Shown: positions 1 through 6,649 of the stretch, one piece after another | Layout of the letters: the number at the start of each line of letters is the position of its first letter | Position numbering within the stretch: the stretch's first letter is position 1 | DNA from: J027 sp034437655 | GTDB lineage: Bacteria > Chloroflexota > Anaerolineae > Aggregatilineales > J027 | Length of the DNA stretch: 64,000 nucleotides | Direction of reading: 5' to 3' | Assembly: GCA_034437655.1 (NCBI GenBank) | Contig: DAOTTU010000040.1 | Location: 51,928-115,927, forward strand | Notes under the pieces: model-generated | Databases searched by the model: none | What the model was told of the DNA's origin: nothing | The model's input: the letters and a program-made list of their open reading frames with translations, nothing else | Position numbers and translations under genes: made by a program

Positions 1-153
1 TTTATCCGCTTTGGCCATTCCTTTTTCCCGCAGGAACTTCGCTGCGGCGTCCATGTCTCCGTCAAACTGCTCAAGCGCTTTCTTGCAGTCCAGCGGCCCA
101 ACGCCGGTCCGTTCACGGAGTTCTTTTACCATTTGTGCTGTAACAGTTGCCAA
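1..153 (-). CDS. tsf: Elongation factor Ts, N-terminal part (cut by window edge)
   Basis: EF-Ts recycles EF-Tu by exchanging GDP for GTP. Only the first 51 codons are visible; the gene runs off the left edge. They read as the classic N-terminal UBA-like domain, with the family signature RERTGVGPLDCKKAL followed by an FLREKGMAKA segment. The start is read as TTG (complement of 151-153) because an AGGAG sits nine bases upstream and no ATG precedes the conserved region. It lies 48 bases downstream of rpsB on the same strand, the usual rpsB-tsf pairing, so it is probably co-transcribed from the rpsB promoter. Confidence 0.93.
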   Translation of the reverse strand, partial: MATVTAQMVKELRERTGVGPLDCKKALEQFDGDMDAAAKFLREKGMAKADK

Positions 154-200
154 GTTGTTAATCTCCTTGCAGATGGTTGGCTACTAGATCAAAGTCGTGC

Positions 201-1079
201 TTACTCATCGTCGTCGTTGTAGTCTTCGTCAAAGTCTTCATCGTTATCGTCATCTTCGAATTCCACCTCACCACTACCACTATTGCGCAGCTTCGCACGG
301 GTAGACGGTCCGAGGTAGTCCTCGTCGCTGGCTTCAGTCATGTACGCTTCGAAGTCAATGTCCTCGCCGCTATCGTCTTCGCTGCCATAGGCTTTGCGCA
401 TGGCGTACCCTTCCAGCACAGCATCACTGATCATCGCAGAGAGCAGCTTAATGGCACGAATCGCGTCGTCATTAGCTGGAATGATGTAGTCAATAGGGTC
501 AGGGTCAGAATTAGTGTCAACGAGCGCAATCACAGGGATGCCGAGGATATTGGCTTCGCGCACAGCCGTATATTCGCGGCGCGTGTCAATGACGAATAGC
601 AGGTCTGGCAATTGCTTCATTGTGCGCAACCCACCAAGCCGGAAGTTGAGCCGCTCGATCTTGCGCTCCATCATGAGGCGTTCTTTCTTGGTCAGCATTT
701 CAAGGTCGCCCTCGTCGCGCTGACGTTCCATGCGGTCAAGCTGCTGCAAACGGCTGCGGATGGTCCGCCAGTTGGTGAGGGTACCACCGAGCCAGCGCTG
801 GCTAACATATGGCATTGCGGCACGGTTGGCTTCGAATTCAATCGTTTCTTGTGCCTGGCGCTTGGTGCCGACATATAGAACCGAGCCATTACGGGCAACA
901 GTGTTGCGCACCGTTTCATACACAACTTTGCAGTTTGCCAGTGTTTGGGTGAGGTCAATAATATGGATGCCGTTGCGCTTGGTGAAGATGAATTCATCCA
1001 TCTTCGGGTTCCATTTGCGGGACTGATGCCCAAAGTGTACCCCGGTTTCAAGCAGGGCCTTCATAGTTACCATTGGCAT
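201..1079 (-). CDS. rpsB: 30S ribosomal protein S2 with acidic C-terminal tail
   Basis: Ribosomal protein uS2 of the small subunit. The N-terminus carries the family signature TGVHFGHQSRKWNPKM, and the central part carries VIDTRREYTAVREANILGIP. At 292 aa it is longer than the usual 230-260 aa. The extra residues form a strongly acidic tail (about residues 230-292) ending in runs of Glu and Asp. The start is the first ATG of an ATG-Pro-ATG-Val-Thr-ATG cluster, with AAGGAG 12 bases upstream; the later ATGs are possible but would trim the normal S2 N-terminus. The gene precedes tsf on the same strand. The acidic tail is probably disordered and its role is unknown. Confidence 0.96.
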   Translation of the reverse strand: MPMVTMKALLETGVHFGHQSRKWNPKMDEFIFTKRNGIHIIDLTQTLANCKVVYETVRNTVARNGSVLYVGTKRQAQETIEFEANRAAMPYVSQRWLGGTLTNWRTIRSRLQQLDRMERQRDEGDLEMLTKKERLMMERKIERLNFRLGGLRTMKQLPDLLFVIDTRREYTAVREANILGIPVIALVDTNSDPDPIDYIIPANDDAIRAIKLLSAMISDAVLEGYAMRKAYGSEDDSGEDIDFEAYMTEASDEDYLGPSTRAKLRNSGSGEVEFEDDDNDEDFDEDYNDDDE

Positions 1080-1207
1080 GGTCTAGATATGCTCCTTCAA
1101 TTGTACGTGTTTTGTCGACCACAGCCTTCAACCAGCGCTTGAACCCCAGCTACAGTAGAGCAACACGGCGCTGTCCGGCTATGTGATTTTTGGAATAAAC
1201 CTTGCGA

Positions 1208-1235
1208 ATTGTATCACAGAAGTGCGGGATTTCAA
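1208..1235 (-). promoter_or_regulatory. Probable sigma-70 promoter of rpsB-tsf
   Basis: On the minus strand a TTGAAA box (1230-1235) is separated by 16 bases from a TACAAT box (1208-1213). Transcription would start near 1201, leaving a leader of about 120 bases before rpsB. S2 leaders are autoregulatory in some bacteria, but I could not establish a specific fold here. Confidence 0.5.
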
Positions 1236-1282
1236 GCGATTGCTTATGCCAGATTGCGCAGTTTGTCCTTACCCTTAAGGCA

Positions 1283-1311
1283 AAACAAAAACGCAGACCC
1301 GGTGGCCTGCG
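1283..1311 (-). terminator. Intrinsic terminator of the sugar ABC transporter operon
   Basis: Just downstream of the binding-protein gene, the minus strand forms a short GC-rich stem (CGCAGG / CCTGCG type with one mismatch around the loop). It is followed by a TTTTTGTTTT tract (complement of 1282-1291). It lies between the end of the transporter operon and the rpsB promoter. Confidence 0.6.
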
Positions 1312-1356
1312 CCTTTGCTTTTTACCTGATACCCGTCAACAGATCATGCTGCGGAA

Positions 1357-2778
1357 TTACTCAAGTTCTGCCAGTGCTTCTTCGTAGGCGTCGTTGGCAT
1401 CTTCTTCAGCAATGCTAGCTGCTTCTTCGACATCCAGTTCGTTCAGGGTGATGTTGATATACAGTTCTTCGATGATGTCAAAAACCTCACCAGAACGTGG
1501 GTGTGAAGGTTCGTTTGCGAGGTTGATGTTCGGGTCTGCGAGTGCTTCAGCAAAACTGGTGAACTGGTCATTCATTGCCAGGAAGTCTTCACTCAGGTTG
1601 CCGGGTGTGTCGAGGTTGTAAGGCTGGTACTGCGCAGATTCTGTCCAGATGCGTTGTGCTTCAGGATCAGTGGCCCAATACTTCACAAACAACCAGGTGG
1701 CAAGCGTTTCTTCGGGGGTACTGCGGATCATGCCAACACCACGCAGGAAGGGCACCAGTGTACGCTGGCCTTCAACCCACGGCATGGTCGTGTTGATCCA
1801 GTCGATCATCACGCCAGCTTCGTCCATACTACCCTGAATGAAAGGAACACCGACACTAGAACCCGTTGCAACCGGGGAGAAACCCAGTCCAAATTCGTTG
1901 TTGGTGTTGCTGAAAGCGCCGCCTTCGGGGAAGAACATGCAGCCTTCGCTGTACAGGTCTTGCACGAATTGTAGCCCTTCAAGTGCGCCTTCGTTGGTGA
2001 AGTCATAGCGATCAGCTTCAGCATCAAAAATGAAACCACCATGGTTGTAGATGAAGCTGGTGAGTTCCGCCGAGCCACCACCAATCGGGAAGCCGCGGGT
2101 TTCTGTTAAGTCAGGGTTGTTGATCACTTCAGCATACTCAGACACCAGGCCTTCGCTGAGGTTAGCAGACCCACAAACAAGTTGTTCGAACTGTTCCCAG
2201 GTCGTGGGTGCGCCCGTGAAGTCAATGATGCCATTTGTGTTGAGAAATTCGATCATAGTCAGGTTTGTCGGCATCACGTTTGCAGAAATCCCCACCGGCC
2301 ACGCAAGCAATTGACCACCAAACGGTGCGATGTCGGGGCGGTTGACGTCCAGCACAGACTGGTTGATGATGGACTGCTCTTCTTCGCTCAGCCCCCAGGT
2401 TTCGCTGGTTACATAGTCGTCGAATGTCACCAGAATGTCGTCCAGGAACCAGCCCTGTGCGGTGTTGAGGAACGCACCACCCGCCAGGTTAGGCAGCTCA
2501 CCCGTGGTGATACCCACGCCGACGTTATCGACAACCGTACCACCTGAACCAAGTTCTACCTGCTCAACGGTGATGCCCCACTCGTTGGTTTCGTTGAAGT
2601 TGGCAATGATCTGGTCCATACCTTCACCTTGCAGGCCGTCCCATTCATGCCAATAGACAATTGTTGCACCGGATGGATCGACATCGGCAACCGGGTCATC
2701 ACCACCATCTTGTGCGGCTGCGAGACCAAATGAAGTCACCAGAATAAGTGTGAGCAGAAGTCCTACCAATTTGCGCAT
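1357..2778 (-). CDS. Carbohydrate ABC transporter substrate-binding protein
   Basis: Extracytoplasmic solute-binding protein of the family 1 (MalE/UgpB) type, 473 aa. A Sec signal peptide (basic MRK, hydrophobic core, AAA-QD cleavage site near residue 23) is followed by an acidic linker. The mature part opens with TIVYWHEWDGLQGEG, typical of sugar-binding family 1. The C-terminus is rich in Glu and Ala. The start is firm: AAGGAG lies nine bases upstream of the ATG. It is the last of three co-directional transporter genes (MalF-like, MalG-like, then this one after 128 bases). No ATPase gene is present, so a shared MsmK/UgpC-type ATPase elsewhere is likely. The substrate cannot be told; a sugar or glycerol phosphate is an inference from family. 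Confidence 0.88.
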   Translation of the reverse strand: MRKLVGLLLTLILVTSFGLAAAQDGGDDPVADVDPSGATIVYWHEWDGLQGEGMDQIIANFNETNEWGITVEQVELGSGGTVVDNVGVGITTGELPNLAGGAFLNTAQGWFLDDILVTFDDYVTSETWGLSEEEQSIINQSVLDVNRPDIAPFGGQLLAWPVGISANVMPTNLTMIEFLNTNGIIDFTGAPTTWEQFEQLVCGSANLSEGLVSEYAEVINNPDLTETRGFPIGGGSAELTSFIYNHGGFIFDAEADRYDFTNEGALEGLQFVQDLYSEGCMFFPEGGAFSNTNNEFGLGFSPVATGSSVGVPFIQGSMDEAGVMIDWINTTMPWVEGQRTLVPFLRGVGMIRSTPEETLATWLFVKYWATDPEAQRIWTESAQYQPYNLDTPGNLSEDFLAMNDQFTSFAEALADPNINLANEPSHPRSGEVFDIIEELYINITLNELDVEEAASIAEEDANDAYEEALAELE

Positions 2779-2802
2779 CGAGTCTTTCTCCTTTTGAAAA
2801 CA

Positions 2803-2815
2803 TTGAAGCGCTTGA
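2803..2815. promoter_or_regulatory. Candidate LacI-family operator before binding-protein gene
   Basis: The 13-bp near-palindrome TTGAAGCGCTTGA has a perfect AAGCGCTT core with a central CG. It lies about 12 bases upstream of the binding-protein ribosome site, in the 128-base spacer after the permease genes. Operators of LacI-family sugar regulators often centre on such a CG core. No LacI-type gene is in the window, so the regulator would act from elsewhere. Confidence 0.35.
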
Positions 2816-2906
2816 CTGTAAATTGTGCTGCTGGCAACCCCTCGCCACGGCAGCGGTTATACATTATCAGCACACCGCAAGCGGCGATGTACTGTGAGGG
2901 GCAAAG

Positions 2907-3857
2907 CTAGGCTTTGAAGCTCCCGGCGAAAACGCCTTTAGTAAATTGCTTCTGGGTAAAAAAGTACAGAATCAGGATCGGGATAATCATAATGACGGAA
3001 GCGGCCATTTGCAGATTAAGCTCAGTGCCGGCTTCACCGTCAACAAAATTCTGTACACCCAGCGCAACAGGTTTCCACTCGTCGCCTTGAATCACAAGCA
3101 GCGGCCACAACAGCGCATTCCATGAGCCGATAAAGCTGAGTGTAACAATGGTCATGATTGGCGCACGTGAGAGTGGAATGACCACCCGCAACAAAAATTG
3201 CAAGTGTCCGGCCCCGTCAATGCGGGCTGCGTCCCATAAGTCTTGCGGAATTTGTGCAAAGAACTGACGCAATAGGAAAATGGTGAACGCTGAGGCCATG
3301 AACGGAATCGTCAATGAGGGCCAGTTGTTCGTCCATTGACCACCTTCGCCAAAAAGCGCGATGCTGAATCGGTTCAGCCAGGCGACAGTCAATAGGTTGG
3401 GGATCAGCGTCACTACATCAGGAATCATCAGCGTAGAAAGCAGGATCGCAAACAGCGTGTTTTTGCCGACGAACTGCATCCGAGCGAAGGCATAGGACGC
3501 GGGAATGCAAAAGAATAGCAAACCCGTGACAGTTATGCCCGTGATACGGACACTGTTCCATAACAACTCTGAAAACTGCGCCTGATCCCATGCATCGACA
3601 TAGTTTTGCAGTTCAATCGACTGAGGAACTGTTTGCCCGCCAATGACCTCAACATTGCGCATGACTGACCAGCTCAGCATCCAGACGAAGGGGAAAACCG
3701 CAACAATCGTGCCGAGCGTCAGAAACAGGTATAGAAACAGGTCTTTGATTGGCACCCCACGCCGCGGCTCGAAAGCATCGCTGCGCCGCGTGGTGATGCT
3801 GCTGTCGGGTTGTGCTTGCCCTGCATAGGGTTGTGGGGTTTGCGTTGTCTCAGCCAT
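2907..3857 (-). CDS. Carbohydrate ABC transporter permease, MalG type
   Basis: Inner-membrane permease of the MalG/UgpE family, 316 aa. After a polar N-terminal tail of about 45 residues there are six predicted membrane helices. The cytoplasmic EAA loop that contacts the ATPase is clear (LWDAARIDGAGHLQFLLRVV). The C-terminus ends in the usual FTKGVFAGSFKA. ATG at 3857 is chosen; a GTG nine bases upstream, close to an AGGA, is an alternative. Its start overlaps the end of the MalF-like gene by eight bases, so the two permeases are translationally coupled and should form the heterodimeric channel. Confidence 0.9.
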   Translation of the reverse strand: MAETTQTPQPYAGQAQPDSSITTRRSDAFEPRRGVPIKDLFLYLFLTLGTIVAVFPFVWMLSWSVMRNVEVIGGQTVPQSIELQNYVDAWDQAQFSELLWNSVRITGITVTGLLFFCIPASYAFARMQFVGKNTLFAILLSTLMIPDVVTLIPNLLTVAWLNRFSIALFGEGGQWTNNWPSLTIPFMASAFTIFLLRQFFAQIPQDLWDAARIDGAGHLQFLLRVVIPLSRAPIMTIVTLSFIGSWNALLWPLLVIQGDEWKPVALGVQNFVDGEAGTELNLQMAASVIMIIPILILYFFTQKQFTKGVFAGSFKA

Positions 3858-5547
3858 AGAATACACGCCGTCCTGCGATTCGATTCAGGGCAAGGGTCAA
3901 AACAAGGATGACACCGAACAGCACAAACGCCATCGCGCTCCCGTATGCATAGTTGGGGGTGCTGCCGCCGCGAATCTGATCATAAATCTGCAAGTTAATG
4001 GTATCGACCGCTTCGAATCCGCCGGGTTGCCGCATCAAGAAAATCTGTGTAAATGCTTGCAGCGTGCCGATAGTCGCGATCAGGATCAGGAAAAAGGTTG
4101 TGGGGGAAAGCAACGGCAGGGTGATGTGTCGGAACTGTTGCCAGGCATTTGCGCCGTCAATCCGCGCAGCTTCATAAAGTTCACTCGAAATATTGCCAAG
4201 CCCGGCCAGGAAAATCACGGTGCTATACCCCGCGTAAATCCACACGTTGTAGAGGATAATCACGACGAGTGCTAAGCCGGGGCCATGCGCCCAACCGGGG
4301 ATCGCATCGCCAAACAGCAGAAAAAACACCCCGTCCGATTCACGCAACCATGTCTGTTGGTCAACGCCAAGCGACGTCATGAACTGGTTCGCCGGAGATG
4401 ACGGTACATGTGAGAAGATCAATGTAAACACAACAGAAGTTGCCACCATCGGCGTGATATAAGGCATGAAGAACATCACACGGAAAAACGACTTCCCCTT
4501 GATGTTCTGAAACAGCATCACCGCCAGTGCCAACCCGAAAACCAGTTGCAACGGCACACTGAAGGCTGAATAGAAGAATGCTACTCTGAAGCCATGAATA
4601 ACGTCTTCGTCGGCGTTTTCGATGGTTGGCGGGAGTTCCATAATCAAGAGTACCGCCCCAACCAGCGCAACAATGGCTGCAAGAACACGTAGCGCGAGGG
4701 TAGTATTGCTCTGGTCGTGCCGATGCACCGCATAAGACCACAGCCCCCACGCCGCACCAAGGAGCAATGTTCCGCTGAGTACAACAATCGTATAGGTCCA
4801 GATGGGCAAGTCTGTGCCTTCAGCCTGTGCTTCTTCAATGGCGAGATTGACCTCGCTCACGGTAAGGTCACCCAGCCACCACCCAACTAAAAACGAGATG
4901 CCTGCCATCCATGCGAGTACCGTAAATTCACCACCGCGCACCGACCGCACGAGGTATACCCACACGATGGACAGTACCACCGCACCAAGCACGCTAAAGC
5001 GCATATTGTCCAACTCGGCTGTCACATCTGCAACGCCAAATGCACCGACAAACGCATCAATGAACAATTCACGGGTAATGTCTTGCCCGAGTAGGTTCTG
5101 CGGAATTTCGAGAATGGCGTAGAACAGTTCGAAAAACCAGACTGCAAAGTACCACGTCGCCGCAGTGAGCGCAGCCCCGGGCACAAGAAACGTCAGGTCT
5201 CGCCAGGTGTGTCCAGTTTCAGCCGTCGAGCGCTGCCACATACGGTATAGAGTGTATACCCCAAACACGACAGCACTGATGGCAATTGCAAAAAACAGGA
5301 CATAGCCAAGCTCACCCATTGCACGGATATAGCTGTCCAGCCCACGATAGTCTCCCGGGGTTCGTCGCCAGCGATAAAGACTGACAAAAAACGAAAAGAC
5401 GACCGGAAAAATGCCAAACAAGAAGACAATAATTGCAGCAGGTGCCAGGAATGCGTAGGCAGTGAGGTTTTCTAGAATAGTTTTACCCCGCTGTGTTTCA
5501 AAGAAGCGGGCTTGTTTGTGTTGCATAGGTTTTGTAGTGGTTGTCAT
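3850..5547 (-). CDS. Carbohydrate ABC transporter permease, MalF type, with extra membrane region
   Basis: Permease of the MalF/UgpA family, 565 aa, against about 300 aa for most relatives. The C-terminal 270 residues hold the normal core, including the EAA loop LYEAARIDGANAWQQFRHI. Between the first helix (near residue 30) and this core lies an extra region of about 240 residues with several strongly hydrophobic stretches, i.e. additional membrane segments rather than a soluble loop. The ATG at 5547 (Met-Thr-Thr-Thr-Thr) is preferred because residues encoded upstream are charged, unlike the family, and overlap the promoter. It heads the importer operon. Confidence 0.87.
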   Translation of the reverse strand: MTTTTKPMQHKQARFFETQRGKTILENLTAYAFLAPAAIIVFLFGIFPVVFSFFVSLYRWRRTPGDYRGLDSYIRAMGELGYVLFFAIAISAVVFGVYTLYRMWQRSTAETGHTWRDLTFLVPGAALTAATWYFAVWFFELFYAILEIPQNLLGQDITRELFIDAFVGAFGVADVTAELDNMRFSVLGAVVLSIVWVYLVRSVRGGEFTVLAWMAGISFLVGWWLGDLTVSEVNLAIEEAQAEGTDLPIWTYTIVVLSGTLLLGAAWGLWSYAVHRHDQSNTTLALRVLAAIVALVGAVLLIMELPPTIENADEDVIHGFRVAFFYSAFSVPLQLVFGLALAVMLFQNIKGKSFFRVMFFMPYITPMVATSVVFTLIFSHVPSSPANQFMTSLGVDQQTWLRESDGVFFLLFGDAIPGWAHGPGLALVVIILYNVWIYAGYSTVIFLAGLGNISSELYEAARIDGANAWQQFRHITLPLLSPTTFFLILIATIGTLQAFTQIFLMRQPGGFEAVDTINLQIYDQIRGGSTPNYAYGSAMAFVLFGVILVLTLALNRIAGRRVFYG

Positions 5548-5598
5548 ATGGACGAGATGCCAATACCTAACTACTTTACGAAATTTGCAACGTGACGG

Positions 5599-5637
5599 AT
5601 TATAGGAACTATGCCAGTCTGAATGCAAGTCTGGCAT
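5599..5637 (-). promoter_or_regulatory. Promoter of the importer operon with overlapping inverted repeat
   Basis: On the minus strand, TTGCAT (5623-5628) and TATAAT (5599-5604) are separated by 18 bases. A perfect 7-bp inverted repeat, ATGCCAG at 5611-5617 and CTGGCAT at 5631-5637, brackets the -35 box. This is the position expected for a repressor operator. A second TATAAT lies at 5644-5649. Confidence 0.45.
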
Positions 5638-5683
5638 TGCCAAATTATAAAAGCTTTTGCCGCGCTTAAACTGAGTTTAGCGT

Positions 5684-6511
5684 CTACGACGGAATGCGAA
5701 TGTAACGCACAAAGGTATCCGTCTCGGTTAAGGTAACGAGGTTGAAACCGGGGTTATTTAACGGATCACGACGCGGTTCCTGGGCACCATACCAGGTCGA
5801 AGTCTGGAACCACCCACTTTGCACACTGTAGTAATTGATGCCATCACGGACAGTAACGACACTTTCATGAATGTGCCCACAAAACACGCCACGCAGTCGA
5901 GATTGTGCGTTCCGCAAGATCGCATGCAGTTCCAGACCATTTTCCAGCCCAATCCTGTCCAGCCATGGTGCCTGAAGCGGGATCGTATGATGATGAACGG
6001 CAACAACCAACGGCCGCGAATCAGTTGCGCTGCACCGCTCCTCTAACCATGCCAATTGCTCGGAGGCCAGATGCCCAATTGCCAGGCTATGGTCAGCCGG
6101 GTCAACCTCTTGCGGTGGTGGTGGTGCGGTACTATCGAGCATCAGAAATTGCACCCCATTCATTTCAAACTCGTAGTCGCAATGGGTGTTAATTTCCGTT
6201 TCCGGCCGTTGCCAGAAGTCACGCTGAAAAGAGGCAACGCGGTCATGGTTACCGGGAATATAATGCACAGGGTACACCAGACGATTAAGCACGTCGCGAG
6301 CAGCCGCATAATGGTCAGCCGTTTCAGGGTTTTGTGCAACGTCTCCCGTGTGTAATACAAAATCAATGGGCGCTGGAAAATTGTTCAAGGTATGGATAAG
6401 TTGATACACCGGAGCCCGGGCTGGCAGCCCATAGTATTCGGGTGTGTGTAAGGGGTCAGGGTGTAAGTGCGTGTCGCTGATATGGGCAAATGTAACCAGA
6501 TGTCCGCTCAA
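5684..6511 (-). CDS. Calcineurin-like metallophosphoesterase (CpdA-like)
   Basis: Two-metal phosphoesterase of 275 aa. The metal-binding motifs appear in order: HISDTHLH near the N-terminus, GDVAQN, GNHD, VVAVHHH and GHIH. The spacing and length match the cyclic-nucleotide phosphodiesterase (CpdA/Icc) branch, but the substrate cannot be fixed from sequence. The start is TTG at 6511, preceded by AAGGAGAG; no ATG lies before the first metal motif. No signal peptide is seen, so it should be cytoplasmic. It is divergent from the large kinase gene at 6650 and may be a single-gene unit. Confidence 0.82.
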   Translation of the reverse strand: MSGHLVTFAHISDTHLHPDPLHTPEYYGLPARAPVYQLIHTLNNFPAPIDFVLHTGDVAQNPETADHYAAARDVLNRLVYPVHYIPGNHDRVASFQRDFWQRPETEINTHCDYEFEMNGVQFLMLDSTAPPPPQEVDPADHSLAIGHLASEQLAWLEERCSATDSRPLVVAVHHHTIPLQAPWLDRIGLENGLELHAILRNAQSRLRGVFCGHIHESVVTVRDGINYYSVQSGWFQTSTWYGAQEPRRDPLNNPGFNLVTLTETDTFVRYIRIPS

Positions 6512-6576
6512 GAGGCCAACTCTCCTTTATGGTGATGATTACAATCAAAAAAATATGCATCAGATAACTCTTCACT

Positions 6577-6604
6577 TTGATGCGCCATAGAGATTTGCTA
6601 TACT
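6577..6604 (+). promoter_or_regulatory. Probable promoter of the kinase/FGE gene
   Basis: TTGATG (6577-6582), a 16-base spacer and TATACT (6599-6604) stand about 46 bases ahead of the chosen ATG at 6650. No other good promoter is seen in the divergent spacer. Confidence 0.45.
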
Positions 6605-6649
6605 AGCGCTGGTCAACCGAAATTGCCCAGGGGTTTTCCTAACGTTAAC

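Noticed and set aside
201..1026. Plus-strand open frames opposite rpsB
   Set aside because: They lie fully inside the rpsB gene, have no ribosome sites, and encode no recognisable sequence.
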